DNA of 6,026 nt from an uncultured Altererythrobacter sp. Its GTDB lineage: Bacteria; Pseudomonadota; Alphaproteobacteria; Sphingomonadales; Sphingomonadaceae. Below are positions 1 to 6,026 of this stretch, in pieces (position 1 is the stretch's first letter; the number at the start of each line of letters is the position of its first letter). The notes under the pieces were generated by a model. That model saw only the letters and a list, made by a program, of their open reading frames with translations, was not told where the DNA came from and made no database searches. Location of the stretch: contig CAMPGP010000139.1 in the NCBI GenBank assembly GCA_946885545.1, forward strand, positions 1 through 6,026. Reading direction: 5' to 3'. The position numbers and the translations under genes are program-made.

Positions 1-709
1 CGTCCTTGACGTTGGGCTCGACGACGTAGCGGCTGTCGCCCATGCGCTTGTGCCGGGCGTTGCGCTCTTCGAGCTTCTCGGCGACGAATTGCCGCTCGGT
101 GCCGTTGACGACTTCGGCCCAGAAGCGCCGCCGCGCTTCCTCGTAGAGTTCCTGGTCGCCCCAGACGTAGCGCCCTTCGAGCAATGCGGTGCGGATCGTC
201 ACGTCGTCCTTGGCCAAGCGCACCATGTCTTCGGGCGTGCGGCTCGAATGGCCGACCTTGAGGCCGAGGTCCCAGAGGAAATAGAGCATCGCCTCGATCA
301 CCTGCTCGCACCACGGAGCGCGGCGGGTCGGGGTGAGGAAGGCGATGTCGATGTCCGAATGGGGCGCCATCTCCGCCCGCCCGTATCCGCCCACGGCGAG
401 GATCGCGAGCCGCTCGCCCTCCGACCGGTTGGCGGCGGGATAGACGTGCGCGGTCACGTGGTCGTGGATCAATCGCACGACCTGGTCGATCAGGAAGGCG
501 TGGCCGGCGGCGCATTCGTGCCCTGCGTGCGGCTTCGCCTCGAGCCGGCGGCGCAGCTCCTCACGCCCCTTCGCCAACGCCTCGCGCAGGGTCTCGACGA
601 TGGCGCCGCGCGCGTCCGCGCCGCCCTCCGCGGCCAGCCGCTCGAGCGCTTCCGCCAGGCTGCGCCGGTCGACGATCGCGCGCTGCTTGGGGATGCGGAC
701 CTGGTTCAA
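1..709 (-). CDS. glnD: [Protein-PII] uridylyltransferase / uridylyl-removing enzyme GlnD, N-terminal part
   Basis: GlnD senses glutamine and adds or removes UMP on PII signal proteins (GlnB/GlnK), thereby setting glutamine synthetase activity and nitrogen gene expression; it acts in the cytosol. Only the first 236 residues are visible; the gene runs off the left edge. Seen: the nucleotidyltransferase signature GGYGR at residues 107-111, followed by SDIDIAF at 118-124 with the metal-binding Asp119 and Asp121. The family-typical KVGHSSRTPED (151-161) and DDVTIRTALLEGR (168-180) follow. The visible end, EPNVKD, matches the start of the conserved stretch that usually continues into GKGGLRD. Full-length GlnD is about 900 residues, with HD and two ACT domains that would lie outside the window. 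I chose the TTG at 709 because no ATG or GTG lies upstream in frame near it, it overlaps the preceding stop as TTGA, and AGGGAG (721-726) sits 11 nt before it. The protein would then begin MNQVRIPKQRAIVDRR. Identity is highly likely; the exact start is less certain. Confidence 0.95.
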   Translation of the reverse strand, partial: MNQVRIPKQRAIVDRRSLAEALERLAAEGGADARGAIVETLREALAKGREELRRRLEAKPHAGHECAAGHAFLIDQVVRLIHDHVTAHVYPAANRSEGERLAILAVGGYGRAEMAPHSDIDIAFLTPTRRAPWCEQVIEAMLYFLWDLGLKVGHSSRTPEDMVRLAKDDVTIRTALLEGRYVWGDQELYEEARRRFWAEVVNGTERQFVAEKLEERNARHKRMGDSRYVVEPNVKD

Positions 710-2403
710 GCCTCGAGCAGCTCCCTGCCCCAGAGCGCGCGCACCGCGCGCTTGTCGATCTTCTGCGTGCCGAGCCGGGGCAGCGGCTCGTCGGAACGCC
801 AGATGTGCTGCGGGATCTTGAACGGCGCGATGCGGCCGGTCAGGAATTCGCGCAGTTCCTCGGGCGTCAGCGTGCAGTCGTCCTTGCAGTAATAGACTGC
901 GGCGGGGATCTCGCCGTAGCGCTCGTCGGGCAGGCCGAAGACCGAGCACTCGGCGACCACGTCGTGGCCATAGATGCCCTGCTCGACCTCGATGCAGGAA
1001 ATGTTCTCCCCGCCGCGAATGATGATGTCCTTCTTGCGGTCGACGATGAACAGGTAATCGTCGGCGTCGAGATAGCCGAGGTCGCCGGTGCGGAAATAAC
1101 CGTCCTCGAAGAACGCCGCCGCGGTCGCCGCGTCGTTCTGCCAGTAGCCGCGGAAGTTGGCGATCGAGCGGATGCAGACCTCGCCGACCGCGCCCTGGGG
1201 CTGCCTTACGCCATCCTCGTCGAGGATCGCGAGATCGACCAGCGGGCGGCTGGCGCGCCCGGTCGAGCCGGGCTTGGCCATGTAGTTCTCGTTGAAGTTG
1301 CCGCAGCCCACGCCGTTGGTTTCGGTGAGGCCATAGCCCAACAGCGGGAAGCCTTCGGGAAAGGCTTCCTTGATCTTCGTGACGTGATCGACCGGGCGCG
1401 GCGCGCCACCGGCGGCGAAGCTCTTGCACGCGGTGAGGTCGAAGCTGCCGCGTTCGGGGTGGGTGGCGATCTCGTAGCTCATCAGCGGCACGCCGACGAA
1501 GTAGCTCACCGCTTCCGCTTCCATCAGCCGCATCGCCTCGCGCGCGTCCCACCGGGGCATGAGCACGAGCTTGCGCGCGATGGCGTAGCTCTGGAGGAAG
1601 AGCGGAACTTCGCCGGTGACGTGGAACAGCGGCACCGCGATCAGCGCGCAGGGTTGCGTGCTCGGCGCCTCGCCGCGTTCGGTCATCAGCTGTGCCGCCA
1701 TCGCGCTCTGCGAGACGTAGCTCATCGTTCCGTTGACGACACCGCGATGGTCAGACCAGGCGCCCTTCGACTGCCCGGTCGAGCCAGACGTGTAGAGGAT
1801 CGTCGCGAGATCGTCCGGCCCCAGCTCGCCGAGCATGCGCATGGCGGTGTCGCCCTCGCCCAAGATCGCGGCCAGCCCTTTGGACGGCGGCAGGTCGTGC
1901 GAGATCTCGACCACCCTGGCCGAATGTTCGGTCCCTTCGAGGCGACGCGCGCGATCTGCGTCGGCGAGAACCATCGAGCACTCGGCGAGCCGGACCCCTT
2001 CGGCCAGTTCTTCGCCCGTCCAGAAGCCGTTGAGCAGAGTCGCGCAGCCGCCGCCCATGATCACGCCCATGTAAGCGACGATCCAGTTGGCCGAATTGCG
2101 TGCCGCGATGCCGACACGGTCGCCCTTCTTCATCCCGTGCTGGGTCGCGAGGCCCGCTGCGACGTGGCTCGCCGCGGCCCAGCACTCGCCGAAGGTCAGC
2201 CGCACGCCGCCGTCGACGAGGAAGACCATGTCCTTGTGCTGGTTGCAGAAATGCGCGAAATAATGCGCGAGGCTGGGGGGTGCGTTCTTGAAAGCGGGCA
2301 GCTCGCAGCCGAAGCGTTCGACCGGTTCGGTCTCGAACGGCATGCCCGGCCCGGTCAGTGCACCGATGATTCGCTCCAGGTCGTTGTCCAGCTCGCTCGG
2401 CAT
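706..2403 (-). CDS. Acyl-CoA synthetase (AMP-dependent, ANL superfamily), substrate unknown
   Basis: This cytosolic or membrane-associated enzyme activates a carboxylic acid with ATP to an acyl-AMP and then transfers it to CoA. It is a complete 565-residue protein, within the usual range for fatty-acid CoA ligases. The ANL core motifs appear in order: phosphate-binding YTSGSTGQSKG (204-214), PLFHVTG (258-264), GYGLTET (356-362), FRTGDLG (437-443, with the ribose-binding Asp441), the hinge DRKKD (455-459), GGENI (464-468), and the C-terminal GTQKIDKR (545-552) with the catalytic Lys548. All catalytic residues appear intact. An ATG 11 codons upstream (2436) is also in frame, but the ATG at 2403 has a strong AGGAGAGG site 6 nt ahead, so it is preferred. 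The gene overlaps glnD downstream by 4 nt. Chain-length or aromatic-acid specificity cannot be read from the sequence. A generic medium/long-chain fatty-acid ligase is the likeliest role; an aryl-acid ligase is possible. Confidence 0.93.
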   Translation of the reverse strand: MPSELDNDLERIIGALTGPGMPFETEPVERFGCELPAFKNAPPSLAHYFAHFCNQHKDMVFLVDGGVRLTFGECWAAASHVAAGLATQHGMKKGDRVGIAARNSANWIVAYMGVIMGGGCATLLNGFWTGEELAEGVRLAECSMVLADADRARRLEGTEHSARVVEISHDLPPSKGLAAILGEGDTAMRMLGELGPDDLATILYTSGSTGQSKGAWSDHRGVVNGTMSYVSQSAMAAQLMTERGEAPSTQPCALIAVPLFHVTGEVPLFLQSYAIARKLVLMPRWDAREAMRLMEAEAVSYFVGVPLMSYEIATHPERGSFDLTACKSFAAGGAPRPVDHVTKIKEAFPEGFPLLGYGLTETNGVGCGNFNENYMAKPGSTGRASRPLVDLAILDEDGVRQPQGAVGEVCIRSIANFRGYWQNDAATAAAFFEDGYFRTGDLGYLDADDYLFIVDRKKDIIIRGGENISCIEVEQGIYGHDVVAECSVFGLPDERYGEIPAAVYYCKDDCTLTPEELREFLTGRIAPFKIPQHIWRSDEPLPRLGTQKIDKRAVRALWGRELLEA

Positions 2404-2409
2404 TCGTCG

Positions 2410-2417
2410 CCTCTCCT
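2410..2417 (-). promoter_or_regulatory. Ribosome binding site deciding the start of the acyl-CoA synthetase
   Basis: On the minus strand this reads AGGAGAGG, a near-ideal Shine-Dalgarno sequence. It ends 6 nt before the ATG at 2403. It lies inside the longer reading frame that begins at 2436, so it favours the shorter protein starting MPSELDNDLE over one starting MMGTTQEE. Confidence 0.75.
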
Positions 2418-2528
2418 CTTGGGTCGTGCCCATCATTGCCCTTACGGATCGGCGGAGATAAATCGCGCCGACCGCGCTTTCGCGGGGTTCCGCCCCGTCT
2501 CGCTCTATGCCAAAAGCCGCCCGAAAAT

Positions 2529-2541
2529 CGTGCGCAGCACG
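2529..2541. repeat. Short perfect inverted repeat upstream of lgt
   Basis: CGTGC-GCA-GCACG forms a 5-bp stem with a 3-nt loop. It ends 24 nt before the lgt start and 10 nt before the putative AGGGGG ribosome site. It could be a weak operator half-site pair or an mRNA hairpin, but inverted repeats of this size arise by chance in GC-rich DNA. No U-run follows, so it is not an intrinsic terminator. Confidence 0.3.
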
Positions 2542-2551
2542 TCCAAAGGAT

Positions 2552-2557
2552 AGGGGG
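2552..2557 (+). promoter_or_regulatory. Putative ribosome binding site for lgt
   Basis: AGGGGG lies 8 nt before the TTG at 2566. An in-frame TAG stop begins at 2551, so the lgt reading frame cannot start further upstream, and TTG is the first usable start codon. The site therefore supports a TTG start giving the N-terminus MLSLLAATAG. Confidence 0.6.
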
Positions 2558-2565
2558 TTCGCGTT

Positions 2566-3432
2566 TTGCTGTCACTACTTGCCGCCACGGCAGGCGCGGT
2601 CGCGGAGCCCATCCAGTGGGCCGAGCTGGGCCTGACGCCCGGCATCGAATTGGGCTTCTTCACCCTGCGCTGGTACTCGCTCGCCTATCTCGCGGGGATC
2701 GTGCTGGGCTACTGGCACCTGACGAAGATGATCAAGGCGCCGGGCGCGCCGATGGCACAGCGCCACGCCGAAGACCTGTTCTTCTACTGCACGCTGGGCA
2801 TCATCATCGGCGGGCGGATCGGCTACGCGACATTCTACGAACCGTCGTTGTGGACGAGCCTCAAGTTCTTCCAGCTGTGGACCGGCGGGATGAGCTTCCA
2901 CGGCGGGGTCGCGGGCGTGCTGGCCGCGATCGCCTTCGTCTCGTGGCGCGGCGGGCTGAACTTCATGCGCGTGGCCGACTACATCGCGGTCAACGTGCCG
3001 TTCGGGATGCTGTTCGGAAGACTGGCGAACTTCGTCAACGGCGAACTCTGGGGCAAGCCGACCGACGTGCCCTGGGCGATGGTCTTCCCCGGTGCCGGGC
3101 CGCTCGCGCGCCATCCCTCGCAGCTCTACGAGGCCGCGCTCGAGGGCGCGCTGCTGGTGATCGTGCTGCTGTTCCTGTTCTGGCGCACGCGTGCGCGCTA
3201 CCGCCCCGGTCTGCTGGTCGGCGTGTTTACCGCAGGGATCGCACTCGGCCGCTTCACGGTCGAATTCTTCCGCGAACCCGACGAGCAATTGCGCGAATTC
3301 GCGATGGAGACAGGGCTCTCGATGGGCCAGTGGCTGACGATCCCGCTGATCCTGCTGGGGGTGGCGGTTACGGTCCGCGCGCTGATGAAGCCGCCCCTCG
3401 CCAGCGGCCGGGATACGCTCGCCCCGGCATGA
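2566..3432 (+). CDS. lgt: Phosphatidylglycerol–prolipoprotein diacylglyceryl transferase Lgt
   Basis: Lgt is an inner-membrane enzyme that transfers diacylglycerol from phosphatidylglycerol to the lipobox cysteine of prolipoproteins, the first step of lipoprotein maturation. The product is 288 residues, normal for the family, with several hydrophobic segments (about 30-50, 70-90, 112-128, 140-152, 193-207, 214-230 and 255-272). Key family motifs are visible: RWYS (35-38), GGRIGY (82-87), GGMSFHGG (107-114) with the conserved His112, and the Lgt signature GRLANFVNGELWG (151-163) with Arg152, Asn155, Asn158 and Glu160. HPSQLYEA (183-190) and GRFTVEFFREPDEQ (228-241) with Arg229, Glu233 and Arg236 follow. 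These match the residues implicated in E. coli Lgt activity. The start is TTG, since an in-frame stop at 2551 leaves no ATG or GTG option. The 3' end overlaps the methyltransferase gene by ATGA. Confidence 0.97.
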   Translation: MLSLLAATAGAVAEPIQWAELGLTPGIELGFFTLRWYSLAYLAGIVLGYWHLTKMIKAPGAPMAQRHAEDLFFYCTLGIIIGGRIGYATFYEPSLWTSLKFFQLWTGGMSFHGGVAGVLAAIAFVSWRGGLNFMRVADYIAVNVPFGMLFGRLANFVNGELWGKPTDVPWAMVFPGAGPLARHPSQLYEAALEGALLVIVLLFLFWRTRARYRPGLLVGVFTAGIALGRFTVEFFREPDEQLREFAMETGLSMGQWLTIPLILLGVAVTVRALMKPPLASGRDTLAPA

Positions 3433-4493
3433 GCGACGCGAACGATCAGGATCTGGGCGCGATCTTCCGCCGCCTGATCCGCAACACCGGCCCGATCAGC
3501 CTCGCGCAGTTCATGGGCGAGAGCAACGCGCGCTACTATGCCGGGCGCGACCCGCTCGGCAGCGAAGGCGACTTCGTGACCGCGCCCGAGATCAGCCAGA
3601 TGTTCGGCGAACTGATCGGCCTGTGGCTGGCCGACATGTGGCTGCGCGCGGGCCGCGCGGAACCGGTACTCTACGTCGAGCTGGGCCCCGGCCGCGGCAC
3701 GCTGGCGAAGGACGCGTTGCGCGCGGGCAAGCGCTACGGCTTCGAGCCCGAGGTGCACCTGGTCGAAGCCTCGCACACGCTGCGCAAGGTTCAGGAAGAT
3801 GCGGTGCCCGGCGCCGTATGGCATGCCGACCTCTCGACCGTGCCGCAGGATGCGCCGATGCTGCTCGTCGCAAACGAATTCCTCGACGCGCTGCCCGTGC
3901 GCCAGCTGGTGCGCGCGGCGGAGGGCTGGCGCGAACGCATGGTCGGGCTCGAGGGCGAGGATTTCGTGTTCGTCGCCGGACGCCAGCCAATGGACGAGGC
4001 AGTCCCGCGCGAATGGCGCGATGCGGCGCAGGGCACGCTGCTGGAGACGAGCCCGGCCTGCGCGGCGGTGACCTACGAGATCGCGGGTCGTCTTGCCGAA
4101 CAGGGCGGTGCCGCGCTCGTCATCGACTACGGCAGCACCGAACTGCGCGCCGGGTCCACGCTGCAGGCGGTCCGCGCGCACCGCAAGGTCGATCCTTTCG
4201 CCTCGCCGGGCGAGGCCGACCTGACCGCGCACGTCGACTTCGCCACGCTGGCGCGGATCGCCGAGGCGCGCGGAGTGAAGCACCTCGGCACGACCACGCA
4301 GGGCCGCTGGCTGCGCGCGCTGGGCATCGATGCGCGTGCGCAGGGCCTCGCCGCGCGCGCCCCGCACTACGCCGCGGAAGTCGAGACGGCCCGCCATCGC
4401 CTCGTCGCCGACGACCAGATGGGACAGCTGTTCAAGGTCATGGCGCTGGCCGCCCCCGGCTGGCCCGACGGCGTGGGGTTCGAGGAAGCCTAA
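3429..4493 (+). CDS. MidA/NDUFAF7-family SAM-dependent methyltransferase (DUF185)
   Basis: This family's mitochondrial member NDUFAF7 dimethylates an arginine of the complex I subunit NDUFS2 and is needed for complex I assembly; a similar role on NuoD or a fused NuoCD subunit is the likely bacterial function, but that is inferred. The 354-residue length fits the family. Seen: an N-terminal family block with GPISLAQFM (21-29), SEGDFVTAPEISQMFGELIG (45-64), the SAM-binding motif I ELGPGRGTL (84-92), ANEFLDALPVRQ (148-159), VIDYG (231-235), TLQAVRAHRKVDPFASPGEA (244-263) and the C-terminal MGQLFKVMA (331-339). The ATG at 3429 overlaps the lgt stop as ATGA, which implies translational coupling; there is only a weak purine-rich site upstream. 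The reading frame stays open far upstream across lgt, but that extension has no family homology and is rejected. Its TAA stop overlaps the stop of the convergent transporter gene. Confidence 0.93.
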   Translation: MSDANDQDLGAIFRRLIRNTGPISLAQFMGESNARYYAGRDPLGSEGDFVTAPEISQMFGELIGLWLADMWLRAGRAEPVLYVELGPGRGTLAKDALRAGKRYGFEPEVHLVEASHTLRKVQEDAVPGAVWHADLSTVPQDAPMLLVANEFLDALPVRQLVRAAEGWRERMVGLEGEDFVFVAGRQPMDEAVPREWRDAAQGTLLETSPACAAVTYEIAGRLAEQGGAALVIDYGSTELRAGSTLQAVRAHRKVDPFASPGEADLTAHVDFATLARIAEARGVKHLGTTTQGRWLRALGIDARAQGLAARAPHYAAEVETARHRLVADDQMGQLFKVMALAAPGWPDGVGFEEA

Positions 4494-6026
4494 AGCCCGA
4501 TTTCGCCCGCCAGCGCCCGCGCCGCTTCGGCGGGGCTGCGCTTATCCTCTGCGCGATCGACCGAGAGGTTGGCCTCGCGCATCGTCTCGACGTCGATCGC
4601 CCCCACCAGCGGTTCGAGTGCGGCGATCAGGCGCTCGTCGTCGGCCCGGTCGGGCGCGATCAGTACCAGCGCATCGTAGGCGGGGAAAGCGCCCTGCGGA
4701 TCCTCCAGCACCACCAGCCGGTCGAGCGCGATGCGCCCGTCGGAGGTGTAGGCGCTGATCACGTCCGCCTCGCCCGAGGCAAGCGCGTTGTACATGAAGG
4801 TCGGGGTGAAAGTGCGCTGCTCGCCGAACCGCAGGCCGTAGGTGTCGCGCACCGCGAACCATTCGGGCCGACGGAAGAATTCGGGGTCCGCGCCGATCGT
4901 CAGCCGCGGGGCCACGCGCGCCAGGTCGGCGATCGAGCGCACGCCCAGTTCGCGCGCGCGGTCGGAGCGCATGGCGAGCGAGTAGGCGTTCTCGAACCCG
5001 AGCCGGCCGAGCACGCGCGCGCCGCTGGTCGCGCGCTCCCACGCGACGATCTCGCGATAGATCGCCTCGCGCCCCGGATTGCCCTCGCGCTCCATCTCAT
5101 TGGTCCACAGCGTGCCGGTGTAGTCTATCGAGATGTCGATCGCCCCGCTCGTCACCGCGTCGTGGACCACCGCCGATCCGAGCCCGTCGCGGTATTCGAC
5201 GGCGTAGCCCGCGTCGCGAAGGCGCTGGCCGATCAGCCGCGCGAGCACGTACTGTTCGGAGAAACTCTTGGCACCGATCACCACGGTGTCCTCGCTCTCG
5301 CCGAAGTCGAGCCGGGTCGCCCCCGCGGCCAGCACACCAAGCGCGGCGAGCGCTGCGCCGCTCCACACCAGCACATTTCGCCGCGCCGCGAACCCGCGCT
5401 CGATCGTCCCGAGCAGCAGATCGGCGACGAGCGCGAGGCCGGCGCTGGCGATGCAGCCCGCCAGCACGAGCGCCCAGTTCTGCGTCTGCAACCCGGCGAA
5501 GATCGGATCGCCGAGGCTTTCCTGCCCGATCGTGGTCGAGAGCGTCGCCGCGCCGATCGTCCACACCGATGCGGTGCGGATGCCCGCCATGACATAGGGC
5601 GCGGCGAGCGGCGCCTCGACCAGCCGCAGCTTCTGCCACGCGGTCATGCCCACGCCGTCGGCCGCCTCGAGCACGCCGGGCGCCATGTGCTCGCGCGCGG
5701 TGACCGCGTTGCGCAGGATCGGCAGCAGCGCATAGAGCGCAAGTGCGAGCAGCGCGGGCAGGAAGCCGAGCGTCGGCAAGCCCTCGCCGAACACTGCGCG
5801 CAACGACAGCAGGATCGGGAAGAACAGCGCGAGCAGCGCCAGCGCGGGGATCGTTTGCACCAGGCTGGCGAAGCCGAGCACCACGCGCGCGACGGCGGCC
5901 GAGCGGCTCGCCCAGACCGCCAGCGGCAGCGCCACCGCAATGCCCAGCCCGATCGCCGCGGCGGAGAGCAGGACGTGCGCGGCGAGCTTGTCGCCGAGGC
6001 CGAGAAGGATCGCGACGATGTCGCTC
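4490..6026 (-). CDS. Fused ABC transporter permease and substrate-binding protein, osmoprotectant (OpuC/ProX-like) type, 5' end missing
   Basis: This is probably an inner-membrane subunit importing a quaternary-amine solute such as glycine betaine, choline or a related compound. 511 residues are visible; the frame is open to the right edge, so the true start lies just outside, probably few residues away. Residues 1-240 or so form a BPD-type permease with hydrophobic helices near 15-37, 47-72, 87-108, 142-165, 183-207 and 218-235. The EAA loop is EAADGVGMTAWQKLRLVEAP (120-139). After the last helix a ProX/OpuAC-like domain begins at VVIGAKSFSEQYVLARLIG (248-266), with LGSAVVHDA (282-290), DYTGTLW (301-307), FENAYSL (344-350), AYTSDGR (425-431) and FPAYDALVL (447-455). 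Being fused to the permease, the binding domain would be tethered on the periplasmic face. The ATPase gene is not visible and is expected to the right. The GTG at 5935 is not a credible start because 30 upstream residues form part of the first helix. Ligand identity is open; related fused proteins (EgtU) import ergothioneine. Confidence 0.92.
   Translation of the reverse strand, partial: SDIVAILLGLGDKLAAHVLLSAAAIGLGIAVALPLAVWASRSAAVARVVLGFASLVQTIPALALLALFFPILLSLRAVFGEGLPTLGFLPALLALALYALLPILRNAVTAREHMAPGVLEAADGVGMTAWQKLRLVEAPLAAPYVMAGIRTASVWTIGAATLSTTIGQESLGDPIFAGLQTQNWALVLAGCIASAGLALVADLLLGTIERGFAARRNVLVWSGAALAALGVLAAGATRLDFGESEDTVVIGAKSFSEQYVLARLIGQRLRDAGYAVEYRDGLGSAVVHDAVTSGAIDISIDYTGTLWTNEMEREGNPGREAIYREIVAWERATSGARVLGRLGFENAYSLAMRSDRARELGVRSIADLARVAPRLTIGADPEFFRRPEWFAVRDTYGLRFGEQRTFTPTFMYNALASGEADVISAYTSDGRIALDRLVVLEDPQGAFPAYDALVLIAPDRADDERLIAALEPLVGAIDVETMREANLSVDRAEDKRSPAEAARALAGEIGL

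Larger units (their letters stand above)
2404..2565. promoter_or_regulatory. Divergent intergenic region, probable promoters for lgt and the acyl-CoA synthetase
   Basis: This 162-bp gap separates two genes transcribed away from each other, so promoters for both should lie here. On the plus strand a weak sigma70-like pair can be proposed: TTGCCC at 2436-2441 and TAAATC at 2459-2464, spaced 17 nt. That would leave a leader of roughly 95 nt before lgt. On the minus strand TTATCT (2464 to 2459) could be a -10 element, but I see no good -35. Small inverted repeats lie at 2483-2497 and 2529-2541. The region's function is inferred from gene orientation; the individual promoter boxes are weak guesses. 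Confidence 0.4.

Noticed and set aside
50..892. Plus-strand open frame of 280 codons over the glnD region
   Set aside because: It is the antisense shadow of glnD. The minus strand carries the clear nucleotidyltransferase motif GGYGR followed by SDID.
2404..2436. N-terminal extension of the acyl-CoA synthetase to the ATG at 2436
   Set aside because: The extra 11 residues contain the AGGAGAGG ribosome site of the downstream ATG, and no comparable site precedes the upstream ATG.
2483..2497. Possible intrinsic terminator
   Set aside because: The stem is only 5 bp, no T-run follows on either strand, and it lies between divergent gene starts, where no terminator is needed.
805..2553. Long plus-strand open frame of 582 codons antisense to the acyl-CoA synthetase
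   Set aside because: Its composition is rich in Arg, Ala, Asp and His with no recognisable domain, typical of the mirror frame of a GC-rich gene. The opposite strand encodes a complete enzyme with all ANL motifs.
2436..3428. In-frame upstream extension of the methyltransferase gene, giving a 685-residue protein
   Set aside because: The extension covers lgt in another frame and is Arg/Ala/Gly-rich without homology. The ATG at 3429 overlaps the lgt stop and begins a normal-length family member.
3198..4397. Minus-strand open frame of 399 codons across lgt and the methyltransferase
   Set aside because: It has no motif and a His/Arg/Ala-rich composition, and it lies antisense to two well-supported genes.
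5933..5935. GTG as the start of the transporter gene
   Set aside because: The frame remains open to the window edge, and the 30 upstream residues complete a hydrophobic first helix typical of the permease family.

Overview
The window is very GC-rich, densely coding bacterial DNA. The protein sequences, above all the Lgt N-terminus and the lgt–MidA/NDUFAF7-type methyltransferase pairing, point to an alphaproteobacterium, most likely Sphingomonadales and probably Erythrobacteraceae. That placement comes from recalled family resemblance, not from a search. Five protein-coding genes fill almost all of the window. I found no RNA genes, insertion sequences, CRISPR arrays or phage-like genes.

Left part (minus strand): the N-terminal 236 residues of glnD (PII uridylyltransferase) run off the left edge. 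Just upstream of it in transcription lies a complete 565-residue acyl-CoA synthetase (AMP-binding) gene. The two overlap in a TTGA motif, in which the TTG start of glnD shares bases with the TGA stop of the synthetase, so they are probably co-transcribed and translationally coupled.

Middle (plus strand): a 162-bp divergent intergenic region separates the synthetase gene from lgt (prolipoprotein diacylglyceryl transferase, TTG start). lgt overlaps by ATGA with a gene for a MidA/NDUFAF7-family SAM-dependent methyltransferase. This pair forms a compact housekeeping operon serving envelope lipoprotein maturation and probably respiratory complex I biogenesis.

Right part (minus strand): a convergent gene encodes a fused ABC transporter subunit. 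An osmoprotectant-type permease domain is followed in the same chain by a ProX/OpuC-like substrate-binding domain. Its stop codon overlaps the methyltransferase stop, and its first residues lie beyond the right edge. The matching ATPase is not in the window and would be expected further right.

Overall this is ordinary chromosomal content with tight gene packing. The points most worth a second look are the fused transporter with its likely four-tyrosine ligand cage, the non-ATG starts with 4-nt overlaps, and the absence of pgeF after lgt–midA. I see no convincing evidence of a novel biological system.
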